A stretch of 64,000 bases of DNA, taken from the NCBI GenBank assembly GCA_963705355.1, contig OY970070.1, positions 620,001-684,000 on the forward strand. Direction: 5' to 3'. The notes under the pieces are model-generated. The model saw only the letters and a list, made by a program, of their open reading frames with translations, searched no databases and was not told the DNA's origin. Source of the stretch: COMBO-56-21 sp963705355 (GTDB taxonomy: Archaea; Thermoplasmatota; Thermoplasmata; UBA10834). Each line of letters starts with the position of its first letter. Position 1 is the stretch's first letter. Positions 42,742 through 52,278 of the stretch are shown piece after piece. The translations under genes and the position numbers were made by a program.

Positions 42742-43806
42742 ATGTTGGATGGCTTCACCAAGGCGAGGGCCATGAACTTCCCGAGACAGGTCCTCGCAGG
42801 CCACGGATGCATAGATCAAGTGGGATCCGTGTGCGAGGACTTCGAGCTCAAGGGAATAGGCCTCATAGTCACCGGACCCACGACGGGCACCCTCGCAGCC
42901 AAAGCGGTGAAGGAGTCCCTCGAAGGAAGGAAGTTCGACGTGCAGCAGATCGAGGTCGGTGTGGCGAACCAGCAGAACCTCCTGAAGGTTGAGGAAGTGG
43001 CCAAGGATGTGCGCGCATCCTTCCTGCTGGGAGTGGGCGGCGGCAGCAAGATAGATCTCGCAAAGATGGCTTCCGTGAATCTCAGAATGCCTTTCCTGAG
43101 CATCCCGACATCGGCCTCGCACGACGGGATTGCGAGTCCCCGAGCATCTATCAAGGACGGAGGCAATTCCCTCTCGCTGAACGCGACGGTGCCCTTGGGA
43201 GTCATCGCGGACACCGCCCTCATCGTCAAGGCACCGTACAGGCTCCTCGCATCTGGATGCGCAGACGTGATCTCCAACTCCACAGCGATACTCGACTGGC
43301 AACTTGCAGAGAGGCTCCGCTCGGACGACTTCAGCTCCAGCGCGGCCAACCTCGCGAAGTATGCCGCAGAGTCGATCATCGAGAACGCCGCCTCCATCAA
43401 GCCCAACCTCGAGGAGAGCGTCTGGGTCGCCATAAGGCCGATAATCATCTCAGGCATATCGATGGCGGTCGCCGGCTCCTCGAGACCGACAAGTGGCTCG
43501 GAGCACATGTTCTCTCATCTTCTCGATAAAATCGCGCCAGGCAAGGCTCTTCACGGAGAGCAATGCGGCGTCGGGTCGGTCATGATGATGTACCTGCACG
43601 GAGGGGATTGGCAGCGCATACGCGAAGCCCTTCTGCTGATAGGTGCGCCTACTAGCGCCAAGGATCTAGGTGTGTCGAAGGAACAGCTGATAGAGGCTCT
43701 CGTGCACGCTCACGAGATCAGAAAGGACCGGTACACCATACTTGGAGACAGGGGGTTGAACCCAGACGCCGCTGAACGCCTGGCGAGGATTACGAAAGTG
43801 ATCTGA
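42742..43806 (+). CDS. egsA: sn-Glycerol-1-phosphate dehydrogenase
   Basis: A 354-residue enzyme reducing dihydroxyacetone phosphate to sn-glycerol-1-phosphate, the first step in making the archaeal lipid backbone. It has the NAD(P) loop GVGGGSKIDLAK, metal-binding residues in SASHDGIASPRASI, SGSEHMFSH and LHGEQCGVGSVMM. Length is normal for the family. An inverted repeat brackets its TATA box. The presence of this gene firmly marks the genome as archaeal. Confidence 0.95.
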   Translation: MLDGFTKARAMNFPRQVLAGHGCIDQVGSVCEDFELKGIGLIVTGPTTGTLAAKAVKESLEGRKFDVQQIEVGVANQQNLLKVEEVAKDVRASFLLGVGGGSKIDLAKMASVNLRMPFLSIPTSASHDGIASPRASIKDGGNSLSLNATVPLGVIADTALIVKAPYRLLASGCADVISNSTAILDWQLAERLRSDDFSSSAANLAKYAAESIIENAASIKPNLEESVWVAIRPIIISGISMAVAGSSRPTSGSEHMFSHLLDKIAPGKALHGEQCGVGSVMMMYLHGGDWQRIREALLLIGAPTSAKDLGVSKEQLIEALVHAHEIRKDRYTILGDRGLNPDAAERLARITKVI

Positions 43807-43822
43807 GATAGAGGTGTTCAGC

Positions 43823-44248
43823 ATGGTACTGGTGACAGTCGTCGGCGAACAGCAGTGCAAGAAAGGTTTTGAGTTCGTCTTCGGGGGCCCTCTGGCCGAG
43901 TGCAGGGAATGCAAGGTGAAGAACGTGTGCTTCCACCTGGAGCAGAATCGGTGGTACAGGGTCACTGAAGTGAGGGACGTCCACCACGAGTGCAGGATTC
44001 ACGAGGGCGGAGTCAGGGTGGTCGAGGTGGAGAAGCTACCGACGCGCGCCGCGTTGCCGACGAGGGCTGCCGTCGAGGGTTCGATGATAACCTACGAGGA
44101 GATCGACTGCAACCGCCTGGGGTGCGCCAACTACAGGATCTGCAGGCCGTGGGGCGCTGGAGAGGGAATGAGGTTCAGGATAGCCTCGGTGGAGAAGGAG
44201 ATTGACTGCCCACGGGGCGACAGCCTCAGAGTCGTCCTGCTGGATTGA
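43823..44248 (+). CDS. UPF0179 family protein
   Basis: A 141-residue protein of UPF0179, an archaeal family of unknown role. Conserved cysteines occur in GPLAECRECKVKNVCFHLE, HHECRIHEGG and EEIDCNRLGCANYRICRPWG, probably binding a metal or an Fe-S cluster. GAGGTG six bases before ATG 43823 sets the start, and the gene follows egsA by 16 bases, so they are likely cotranscribed. Confidence 0.88.
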   Translation: MVLVTVVGEQQCKKGFEFVFGGPLAECRECKVKNVCFHLEQNRWYRVTEVRDVHHECRIHEGGVRVVEVEKLPTRAALPTRAAVEGSMITYEEIDCNRLGCANYRICRPWGAGEGMRFRIASVEKEIDCPRGDSLRVVLLD

Positions 44249-44278
44249 CTCAAGGCACGGAATTCCATTCAACGGTGA

Positions 44279-44524
44279 CTATCCCCCGCTGACCGGCGGG
44301 AGGAACGACACTTCGTCCCCGTCCTTGAGTACCTTGGCTGGGGGGCCGTACTCTTTGTTCACGGAGAGGATTATGTGCTCTCGGTATCTGTCCATTTGTG
44401 GGAATCTGCGCACATAGTCGTCGAGAAGCATCTGGACTGTCGTGCCATCTTTCAGGTTCAGTTCCTCTTCCTTCGCGCCCACGATTTCTCTGAAGGCAGC
44501 GAACAGCTTCACCTTGATTCTCAT
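44279..44524 (-). CDS. MoaD/ThiS-like ubiquitin-fold sulfur carrier
   Basis: An 81-residue beta-grasp protein with the pattern MRIKVKLFAAFREIVGA, KDGTTVQMLLDDY and the terminal DGDEVSFLPPVSGG. The Gly-Gly end is adenylated and thiocarboxylated in MoaD for molybdopterin synthesis; in archaea such proteins may also be used as protein modifiers (SAMPs). No moaE or E1-like gene is adjacent, so the pathway is open. Confidence 0.88.
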   Translation of the reverse strand: MRIKVKLFAAFREIVGAKEEELNLKDGTTVQMLLDDYVRRFPQMDRYREHIILSVNKEYGPPAKVLKDGDEVSFLPPVSGG

Positions 44525-44998
44525 GAGGGATCACTGCGCAGGATGATACAGCTCTCTGTCAAGTAGTAGATGCCTTGCCGATATTCAAATCATCCGCAGG
44601 ATTCCGAAAGGACGTCGCCTGCACGGAGCCCTGTGCTCGAGTCATTCCGTTCTACGGAAGGCCACACATGAATACAAGGATTGATCACCTAGTTTTGTTT
44701 CTCCTGGGTGAAGAGATTGATAACAAATCAGATAAAATATATGATAATCATTTCCACTTGAACCGGCGCTTCCTTTGAAAGTCTGTTACCAGCTCTTGTG
44801 GGAAAACCTACTTATGTGATGTATGATGTTGGCGACCTGCACGCAGTAGCAAAGCTTTTCACCTCCAAAGTGCCAAGCTGAGGTGGAAGCGCAACAGATG
44901 GTCTTCTACGAGCAAAAACAGGGGCAAGGCTATCGAGATTGCCTGGTGCGGTGGGCTTCGCAGCTTGGACAAAGACTCACGATCGCAGAGGGAGAGTA
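44525..44998. other. Long AT-rich leader region before nrdJ
   Basis: About 470 bases hold AT-rich stretches (44690-44770) and a short imperfect inverted repeat, TTTCACCTC at 44857-44865 against GAGGTGGAA at 44880-44888. I see no gene. A regulatory role for nrdJ is possible, though no known riboswitch fold is recognised. Confidence 0.4.
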
Positions 44999-47900
44999 AT
45001 GTCGGCATCATCGGGTCAGACAAGAGGGGGCGCTGTCGGTCCCGGCGACAACCGTGCGGCAGCGCAGGGATGGGCTCTCGAGCCTCAGATGACCGCGAAC
45101 GCGAAGGTTGTGCTCGAGCGCAGGTACCTCAAGAAAAACGACCAGGGAAAACCAATTGAGACGCCCAGGGAACTGTTCGAGCGAGTGGCGAAGGGAATAG
45201 CCGTTGCGGAAAGGAACTACGGCAAATCCGATGCGGAGATGGACAAGACCGCCGAAAGATACTACGAGATGATGGCTCGGCTTGAGTTCATGCCGAACAG
45301 CCCGACATTGATGAACGCAGGCAGAGAGCTGGGGCAGCTGTCCGCTTGCTTCGTCCTGCCAATCGAAGACTCGATGGAAGACATCTTTGACGCCATCAAA
45401 TACACAGCACTGATTCACAAATGCCTTGTTCCTGAAACTCTAGTAATGACGGACGCAGGGTGCAGGACGCTCGGGACTGTCGAATCCGGCGCGTGGGTGG
45501 AAACCCATGAGGGTATGGATGTAGTTCACTCGAAGCACGTGAACGGCATTCAGGAAGTGTCCACGGTCGAGACTTCCGAGGGCAACAGGATCACAGGGAC
45601 CGCGCTTCATAGGCTCATGACATGGAACCCCGATGGCGAGCTCGCCTGGCAGAAGATAGGCCAGCTGAAGCCTGGCGACAGACTCGTGATGAAACTCGGC
45701 GGCTGGCTTGGAGGCACAGAGACGAGCGTACCTTTCGACCTATCTGAGTTCGCCGAGTCTGGCGTTGACGACAGATTGATAGGTGCGGATGAGAGGGCTC
45801 TGTGCGCATTCCTCAGGAAGACTTTCAGCGACAGGGGCTGGATTTCACCAGCGGGCGTCGTCAGCGCTGAGTGCTGCTCGGAGAGGCTCGCTTCAGACAT
45901 GCAGACCGTCCTGTTCTATCTTGGAATTCTGACGATCAGAGAGGGAGCCAGGCTGACCGTGTGCAACAGGGCAGGTTTTATGGCGTTCAAGGAGAAGGTC
46001 GGATTCGACTCCATCGTGCTTGCGAGGCGCCTCGAGGCGGTCGACCTCGAGGTAATGCTCGAGGAACTGGCCGCGATGGGCGCGCTCCACGAAGAGCCGG
46101 ACGACGAAGGACACTATGTCGTGACGGTGAGGGGTGTCCTCCCCGAGGGAAAGCGGGAGGTCGTCGACCTGACCGTGCCTCAGCGGCATGCATACCTCGC
46201 GAACGGATTCATATCTCACAACAGCGGAGGGGGAACCGGATTCAGCTTCTCTAGGCTGAGGCCTGCGAGCGACTCCGTCAAGAGCACTGCAGGTGTCTCG
46301 AGCGGGCCGATCTCGTTCATGGAGGTCTTCAACGCGGCCACGGAGACCATCAAGCAGGGGGGACGCGCAGGGGGGCGAACATGGGCATACTGCGCGTGGA
46401 CCACCCCGACATCCTCGAGTTCATCACCAGCAAGCGCGACAGCACCAAGCTGACCAACTTCAACATATCCGTGGCATTGACCGACAAGTTCGTTCAGGCC
46501 CTGGAGGTGGATGGGGAGTACGACCTCTTCAACCCGAGGACAAAACAGGTAGTCAGGAAGTTGAAGGCCAGGAAGGTCTTCGACCTCATAATCAACATGG
46601 CCTGGAGGAACGGGGAGCCGGGCGTGATCTTCTTGGACCGGATCAACAGGGACAACCCGACACCGAAGGTGGGGGAGATCGAGAGCACCAACCCTTGCGG
46701 CGAGCAACCCTTGCTGCCTTACGAATCGTGCAACCTGGGCTCCATAAACCTCGCGAAGATGCTGACCCACAAGGACGGCCGTCCCGCATTCGACTGGGCG
46801 AAGCTGGGAGAGACCGTCCGCTGGTCGGTCAGGTTCCTCGACGATGTCATCGACGTCAACAAGTACCCGCTGAAGCAGATCGAGGAGATGACCAGGGCGA
46901 ACCGCAAGATAGGCCTTGGCATCATGGGTTTCGCTGACATGCTCCTGAGGCTGGGCATTCCCTACGACACCGAGGAGGCGGCCGGGCTCGGCCGCGATAT
47001 CATGAAGTTCATCAGCGACAAGGGACACGAGGCCTCCGTCGCGCTGGCGGAGGAGCGGGGAAGCTTTCCGAACTTCCCTGAGAGCACGCTGGCGAGCATG
47101 TACAAGCGCATCAGGAACGCGACGGTGACGACCATCGCCCCGACAGGAACCATCAGCATCATCTCGGGGGTGTCGAGCGGAGTTGAGCCGATATTCGCCG
47201 TAGCTTATGTCCGCAATGTCATGGACAAGGACATCCTGCCCGAGGTGAACCCGATATTCGAGGAGGTCGCCAGAGACAGGGGCTTCTACACCGAGGAACT
47301 CATGAAGGAGATCGCTACCAAAGGCTCCCTGAAGGACCTCAAGATGGTCCCGGAGGACATACGACGGCTTTTCGTCACCGCGCTGGACATCTCGCCGGAG
47401 TGGCACATCAAGATGCAGGCGACCTTCCAAGACTTCACGGACAACGCGGTCTCGAAGACCGTCAACTTCCCGAAGGAGGCCACGCCCAAGGACGTCGAGA
47501 ACGTCTATCTCATGGCCTACAAGCTGGGGTGCAAGGGCGTGACTGTGTACCGATATGGAAGCCGCGAGGACCAGGTACTCAGCGTGGGCGAGGAGGCCAA
47601 GCAGGCGGATGAACTACGGGCCGAGCAGGAGGAGGCGTCGAGGCTCCCCAGGGCCAGACCATATGTGACTCGCGGCTCGACCCAGAGGCTCGAGACCGGC
47701 TGCGGCCATCTCTATGTCACGATCAACGAGGACGAGAGAGGCCTGTGCGAGGTGTTCACCCAGATGGGCAAATCCGGCGGGTGCACGGCCTCCCAGGCGG
47801 AGGCGGTCGGCAGGCTGATATCGCTTGCGTTCAGGTCCGGGATCGAGCCCGAGGCGATCGTCAAGCAGCTCAAGGGCATACGCTGCCCCTCACCGTTGTG

Positions 47901-48156
47901 GCAGCCAGGAGGGATGGTGCTCTCATGCAGCGACGCCGTTGCCAAAGCCCTCGAACGGTTCGTCAAGAACAGCCCGCTCGCGAAGGAGAAGGGCGAGGGC
48001 ACGGTTCTGGCAACGGCTGCGCCGGGCGGTCCAGCAAAGCAGAACTACGTCGACAGAGGGGATGTGTGCCCCGAGTGTCCGGAATGCGGAAGCATGGTAG
48101 AGTATGTCGAGGGGTGCGTCGTCTGCAGGACCTGCGGCTTCTCCAAGTGCTGGTGA
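44999..48156 (+). CDS. nrdJ: Adenosylcobalamin-dependent ribonucleotide reductase, intein-containing and frameshifted
   Basis: Class II reductase making deoxyribonucleotides. The N-terminal part (ERRYLKKNDQG, FMPNSPTLMNAG, LSACFVLPIED) runs to ALIHK, is interrupted by a 267-residue intein, and resumes at SGGGTGFSFSRLRP. In a run of six G at 46357-46362 the frame shifts; adding one G restores the conserved GGTRRGANMG. The remainder holds the active-site segment NPCGEQPL, APTGTISII, a TSCPD-type domain (GCGHLYVTINEDE) and terminal redox/zinc cysteines CPECPECG and CRTCGFSKCW. ATG 44999 has GAGGGAGA upstream. Confidence 0.9.
45422..46222 (+). other. Intein in nrdJ with decayed homing endonuclease
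   Basis: A 267-residue insert begins with Cys (CLVPETLV, block A), has the block-B TxxH as TALH, and ends AYLANGFISHN before a Ser. These are the splicing residues, so splicing looks possible. The middle keeps a LAGLIDADG-like stretch (FLRKTFSDRGWIS) in which the catalytic acidic motif has changed from the usual DADG type, so cleavage activity is probably lost. Confidence 0.85.
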
Positions 48157-48296
48157 TGGGACCAAAAAAAGAGGGAGTCTGAACTGCCTCCGGCCCCGAG
48201 GAATGCGGGGCCGAGGCGCGTTTTCATCCTTCCCGGGAACGACAACTATTTCGCACACGTAGTCCAGTCGGGATGCGTTCCGAAGGAGAGCAGACA

Positions 48297-48872
48297 ATGA
48301 AAGTGCTGGCAATCAACGGGAGCCCGAGGAAGAACGGGAACACACAGGTGATGCTCGACGAGGCTGCTGAGGGGCTCAGAGAGGGCGGGATCAAAGTCGA
48401 GAAGATATCGTTGGCGGACCATGACATCCAGCCGTGCAATGGATGCGAGGCGTGTTGCAGGAAGCGTTGGAGCTGCCCGATCAAGGACGATGCAATCGTG
48501 GTCCTAAGGAGGATGGTCTCAGCCGACGGAGCGCTCATCGGCTCCCCCGTGTACTATGGAGGAGTGACGGCACAACTGAAGGCGCTGTTCGACAGGTCGG
48601 TCATGCCGTACCAGATGCATGCAATGAAGGGGAAGGTGGGAGGAGCGGTCTGCGTAGGGGGTGGAGCTCATGGAGGGCAGGAGCTGACGATCATGCAGAT
48701 GGCCACTTACTTCTTCATGAGCGAAATGATTGTCGCGTGTTCCGAAGGCAGACTGTGCGGCGCAATGGCTGTTGGCAACGATAGGGGAGATGTCCTGAAG
48801 GATTCGGAGGGACTGAAGAGCGCGCGATATATAGGCAATAGAATGGCCGAGCTGCTTAGGAGGAATGATTAG
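48297..48872 (+). CDS. NADPH-dependent flavin reductase / iron-sulfur flavoprotein
   Basis: A 191-residue flavodoxin-fold protein. The FMN-phosphate loop is INGSPRKNGNTQ, and GSPVYYGGVTAQLKALFDR is the usual second loop. The compact cysteine motif CNGCEACCRKRWSC matches the iron-sulfur flavoproteins of methanogens, which bind a 4Fe-4S cluster. ATG 48297 is chosen by the family start. It is coupled to a small downstream gene. Confidence 0.87.
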   Translation: MKVLAINGSPRKNGNTQVMLDEAAEGLREGGIKVEKISLADHDIQPCNGCEACCRKRWSCPIKDDAIVVLRRMVSADGALIGSPVYYGGVTAQLKALFDRSVMPYQMHAMKGKVGGAVCVGGGAHGGQELTIMQMATYFFMSEMIVACSEGRLCGAMAVGNDRGDVLKDSEGLKSARYIGNRMAELLRRND

Positions 48873-49109
48873 ATGACTTGCTTCGTCGCTCATATGAAGA
48901 AGAAGGGCTATTTCGAGCCTCTTGGCATCGCAGTCACGAAGGATAATGCGAAGGCGATCGAGGAGGAGATCGCCAGAACAATTGGCCTCGAGGGAGAGAG
49001 GTGTCCGATGATCTGGAAGGAGGTCAAGGTCTGGATCGCAGACCCTCAGAAGAAGGCCATGCTCGACAAGAGCCTGAAAAAGAGGTTCGCCTCCAAGAGG
49101 AAAGAGTAG
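48873..49109 (+). CDS. Small conserved-looking protein, unknown
   Basis: A 78-residue protein beginning MTCFVAHMKKKGYFEPLGIA with a helical middle and a strongly basic tail (KKRFASKRKE). ATG directly follows the flavoprotein stop, with AGGAGG 12 bases upstream inside that gene, so translation is coupled. No domain is recognised. It may assist the redox protein or simply share its operon. Confidence 0.6.
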   Translation: MTCFVAHMKKKGYFEPLGIAVTKDNAKAIEEEIARTIGLEGERCPMIWKEVKVWIADPQKKAMLDKSLKKRFASKRKE

Positions 49110-49272
49110 CGTACAAGCAGTGGAAGTCGTTGTCATCCCTCTCGGAGATCTTGGCTCGTGTGCGGCCGGATGTCCATGCACTCGAGTCCGGAGACAGATG
49201 CGGGGATGGCGATTGAGCATACCGCGGTCCGACAGCTCAGAGGGGGGACTTTCGGCGCACCCACAATAAAAC

Positions 49273-49280
49273 GAATATAC
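49273..49280 (+). promoter_or_regulatory. TATA box for the YhaM-like nuclease
   Basis: GAATATAC lies about 60 bases before ATG 49335 and inside the longer open frame, favouring the downstream start. Confidence 0.5.
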
Positions 49281-49334
49281 CTACCGTTGCCGATAACCCG
49301 AAGAGAGGGAGGAGCAGCTAGGGAGCAGAAGACC

Positions 49335-50303
49335 ATGGGACCCAAGCAACTGATCGCAGAGCTGAAACCGGGAGACAAGGTTGAGAGCTATTTCTCCGTG
49401 AATTTCAGGAAGCCGGTCACCGATTACAAGTACGGTTTCATGTTCGAGTTCAGGGCAGCCGACAAGTCCGGCCAGATAACGATCAAGTACTGGGGAGGGC
49501 AGGACAAGGGCAGCGTGCAGAAGCTCTACGACTCGTTCGACAGGGAGCAGGTCGTGAGAATCAGAGGGGAAGTGCAGGAGTACAAGGGACAGCTAGAGGT
49601 GTCGATCAGTGAGAAGAACGGTGGCTGGCTGGAGAGAATGGCAGAGGGCGAGTACGACCTCCAACAGCTGGTCAAGTCTTACGAGAACATCCAAGATATG
49701 AAGGCGAGGCTCAGGGAGCTCGTCTCGAGCGTCCAGGACCCCAGCATGAGGAAGCTTCTCGACGACTTCTTCGGCGACGAGCAGTTCATGAGCGCATTCT
49801 CAGACGCTCCAGCTTCGATAACCCTTCACTCAGCAGCTGTCGGAGGACTCATCCACCACACGATCAACGTCGCGGAGATCTGCAACAGAGTCGCCGAGCT
49901 CCATCCAGAGCTTGACAGAGACCTCGTCCTGACTGGGGCGCTTCTGCACGATATAGGCAAGATCCAGAGCTTCAAGGTCACGAGCAACATAAGCCAGACC
50001 GAAGAGGGAAACCTCGTGGGCCATATCATACTAGGCGATCAGGAGCTGATGGCGAGGATCGCGCGGGTCAAGGATTTCCCGGAGCTCACAGCGTCGAAGT
50101 TGAGGCACATACTGCTGTCGCACCACGGCAAGAAGGAATGGGGCTCGCCCGTGGAGCCCATGTTTCCGGAGGCCCTGGCCGTTCATGAGGCCGACGACAT
50201 CGACGCCAAGCTCGACAACATGATCACTAGACGGGAGGATGCTGTCACAGAGGACGACTGGATCTGGGACGCTCGACACAACCGCTTGATCTACCTCAAG
50301 TGA
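49335..50303 (+). CDS. OB-fold/HD-domain 3'-5' exonuclease (YhaM-like)
   Basis: A 322-residue protein: an N-terminal OB fold (residues about 12-95, FRAADKSGQITIKYWGG, VVRIRGEVQEY) and an HD domain with HSAAVGGLIHHTINV, GALLHDIGKI, GHIILGDQ and LLSHHGKKEWG. The order and length match YhaM, a 3'-5' exoribonuclease with OB and HD domains. It probably trims single-stranded RNA or DNA. Start selected by the TATA box at 49273 and a GGGAG site. Confidence 0.85.
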   Translation: MGPKQLIAELKPGDKVESYFSVNFRKPVTDYKYGFMFEFRAADKSGQITIKYWGGQDKGSVQKLYDSFDREQVVRIRGEVQEYKGQLEVSISEKNGGWLERMAEGEYDLQQLVKSYENIQDMKARLRELVSSVQDPSMRKLLDDFFGDEQFMSAFSDAPASITLHSAAVGGLIHHTINVAEICNRVAELHPELDRDLVLTGALLHDIGKIQSFKVTSNISQTEEGNLVGHIILGDQELMARIARVKDFPELTASKLRHILLSHHGKKEWGSPVEPMFPEALAVHEADDIDAKLDNMITRREDAVTEDDWIWDARHNRLIYLK

Positions 50304-50353
50304 CACCCGCCATTGCGCACAGACGCGCACAAGAGACATACAGCATGCATATA

Positions 50354-50396
50354 ATTGTTCATCATTGCTCGAAAGAGCTATATATTGTACATGATT
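50354..50396 (+). promoter_or_regulatory. Paired TRP-box-like operator and TATA box of trpB2
   Basis: ATTGTTCATCATT (50354-50366) and ATTGTACATGATT (50384-50396) are direct repeats matching at 11 of 13 positions, exactly 30 bases apart. The second holds TGTACA, the TRP box bound by the archaeal tryptophan repressor TrpY. The TATA box CTATATATT (50378-50386) overlaps the second copy, as expected for repression. Confidence 0.55.
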
Positions 50397-50418
50397 ACGG
50401 GGCTCCCGAGGAATTCAT

Positions 50419-51720
50419 GTGATGCCCGTGCGAACGAACCTGACAACAGACGAGATGCCGAGGAAATGGTACAACATACTCCCGGACCTGCCGGAGCCCC
50501 TGGCTCCGCCGCTCAACCCCGCGACGAGGAAGCCGATCTCGCCCTCCGACTTGGAACCGCTCTTCCCGAAGGCCCTGATCGCCCAGGAGATGGCCACTGA
50601 CCACTACATAGACATCCCGGAGGAGGTCCTCCAGGGGTACATGATGGTCAACCGGCCGAGTCCGCTTCAGAGGGCGATCGGTCTCGAGAAGGTGCTCAAG
50701 ACGCCCGCGAAGATCTACTTCAAGCGGGAGGATCTCAGTCCGGCCGGCAGCCACAAGACGAACACATCCCTAGCACAAGCTTACTACAACATGAAGGAGG
50801 GCGTGGCGAACCTGACAACCGAGACAGGTGCTGGTCAGTGGGGCACCGCTCTCAGCCTGGCTTGCTGTCACTTCGGACTGGGATGCAAGGTCTTCATGGT
50901 ACGTGCGTCGTACGATCAGAAGCCATACAGACGCGAGATGATGAGAGTGTACGGGGCCGAGGTCAACCCGTCCCCGAGCAGTCTGACCGAGTTCGGCAGG
51001 AAGATGCTCGCCAAGGACCCGAAGCACCCGGGCTCTCTTGGGATCGCGATAAGCGAGGCCATGGAGATGGCGCTCAAGGACGGGAACACGAAGTACAGCC
51101 TTGGGAGCGTTCTGAACCATGTCATGCTTCACCAGACCATCATCGGCGAGGAGACGCTGCTTCAGTTCAAGAAGCTCGATGAGGAGCCAGACTACATGAT
51201 AGGCTGCGTCGGCGGAGGCTCCAACTTCGCAGGGTTCTCGTTCCCCGCGATCGGCCAGAAGCTGAAGAAGAAGATGAAAACGGAGTTCATAGCGGTGGAA
51301 CCGACGGTGGTCCCGAGCTTGACGGGCGGGAAGTTCGAATACGACTTCGGAGACACCGCTGGCATGACGCCGTTGCTCATGATGTACACTCTGGGCCACA
51401 ACTTCGTGCCCTCGCCCATACATGCGGGCGGGCTTAGGTACCACGGGGCCGCGCCGACCGTGAGCCTGCTGGTCAACAAGAAGATCATCAAGCCGGTCGC
51501 GTACCAGCAGAAGGAGGTCTTCGACGCTGCAATCATGTTCGCCAGGGCAGAGGGAATCGTGCCCGCGCCCGAGACGAGCCATGCCATCAAAGCAGCTGTC
51601 GATCTTGCGCTCGAGGCCAAGAAGAAGAACGAGAAGAAGATCATCGCGTTCAACTTCTCGGGCCACGGACTGCTGGACCTCGGCGGATACCAGCAGTACA
51701 TGGACGGCAAGATGGTCTGA
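50419..51720 (+). CDS. trpB2: Tryptophan synthase beta chain, TrpB2 type
   Basis: A 433-residue PLP enzyme joining indole and serine to tryptophan. The length, N-terminal extension (WYNILPDLPEPLAPPLNP) and lack of a trpA neighbour mark the TrpB2 class, which works without the alpha subunit. PLP lysine is in AGSHKTNTS (Lys113), the phosphate loop is VGGGSNFAGF, and SGHGLLDLGGY ends the core. GTG 50419 or ATG 50422 is 35-40 bases from the TATA box. Possible TrpY control is described under its operator. Confidence 0.93.
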   Translation: MMPVRTNLTTDEMPRKWYNILPDLPEPLAPPLNPATRKPISPSDLEPLFPKALIAQEMATDHYIDIPEEVLQGYMMVNRPSPLQRAIGLEKVLKTPAKIYFKREDLSPAGSHKTNTSLAQAYYNMKEGVANLTTETGAGQWGTALSLACCHFGLGCKVFMVRASYDQKPYRREMMRVYGAEVNPSPSSLTEFGRKMLAKDPKHPGSLGIAISEAMEMALKDGNTKYSLGSVLNHVMLHQTIIGEETLLQFKKLDEEPDYMIGCVGGGSNFAGFSFPAIGQKLKKKMKTEFIAVEPTVVPSLTGGKFEYDFGDTAGMTPLLMMYTLGHNFVPSPIHAGGLRYHGAAPTVSLLVNKKIIKPVAYQQKEVFDAAIMFARAEGIVPAPETSHAIKAAVDLALEAKKKNEKKIIAFNFSGHGLLDLGGYQQYMDGKMV

Positions 51721-51723
51721 GGC

Positions 51724-52209
51724 TCAGGCGAAGTAACCTTCCTGGGTCTCCCTCAGACTCCTATGCGCGGTCCTGTACTCGGGGCGCTCCAAGAGGACCT
51801 TCACGCTCTTCTCCAGCTCTCGGTCGAGCTGGTCCTGTCTCGACGGGAAGTACTCTCTTCTGAGAAGATCGGATATGTCGGAGGAGTACTGCTGCATCCC
51901 GAACATGATGACCGAATACGCTGACGGAGTTCTGGAAGTCACGTTCAGCGGTACGGGCGAACCGCCCTTGATGACATCGAGGAGGTCCGGAGAGGGCCCT
52001 CCGACCTCCCTGGCCACGGCAGCCATCTTCTTCGGGGCGATCTCTGTGGCCTTGATCTGGAAGACCTTCTCCTCCGTGAAGATGAACGTGTCGTACTCGG
52101 AAGTCACATGGTTCCTTCCCGTGAGCGCGCGCCAATCCTGCTTTCGCTCGCTGAGGTCGTAGCGCCCCTTCAGGTAGAGCATGAACTCGTCGATCCCGCG
52201 AAACTCCAT
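51724..52209 (-). CDS. Unknown protein
   Basis: A 161-residue soluble protein that I do not recognise. The N-terminal half has alternating strands (YDTFIFTEEKVFQIKATEI), and the C-terminal half is helical and charged (DQLDRELEKSVKVLLERPEY). It ends three bases after trpB2 on the opposite strand. TATA-like GTTAATT about 30 bases upstream supports a leaderless gene. Confidence 0.6.
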   Translation of the reverse strand: MEFRGIDEFMLYLKGRYDLSERKQDWRALTGRNHVTSEYDTFIFTEEKVFQIKATEIAPKKMAAVAREVGGPSPDLLDVIKGGSPVPLNVTSRTPSAYSVIMFGMQQYSSDISDLLRREYFPSRQDQLDRELEKSVKVLLERPEYRTAHRSLRETQEGYFA

Positions 52210-52278
52210 ATCGACCCGGACAAGTGGCGGAACACCGCAATTAACCTTTCGGAGGCGGCGGTCAAGGCAGCAGAAGAA

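Noticed and set aside
44525..44998. Cobalamin riboswitch before nrdJ
   Set aside because: No B12-box-like core is visible, and the short inverted repeat alone is not sufficient evidence.
46216..47430. 404-codon open frame on the minus strand
   Set aside because: Antisense shadow of nrdJ; the plus strand carries the conserved reductase motifs.
50770..51666. 298-codon open frame on the minus strand
   Set aside because: Antisense shadow of trpB2.
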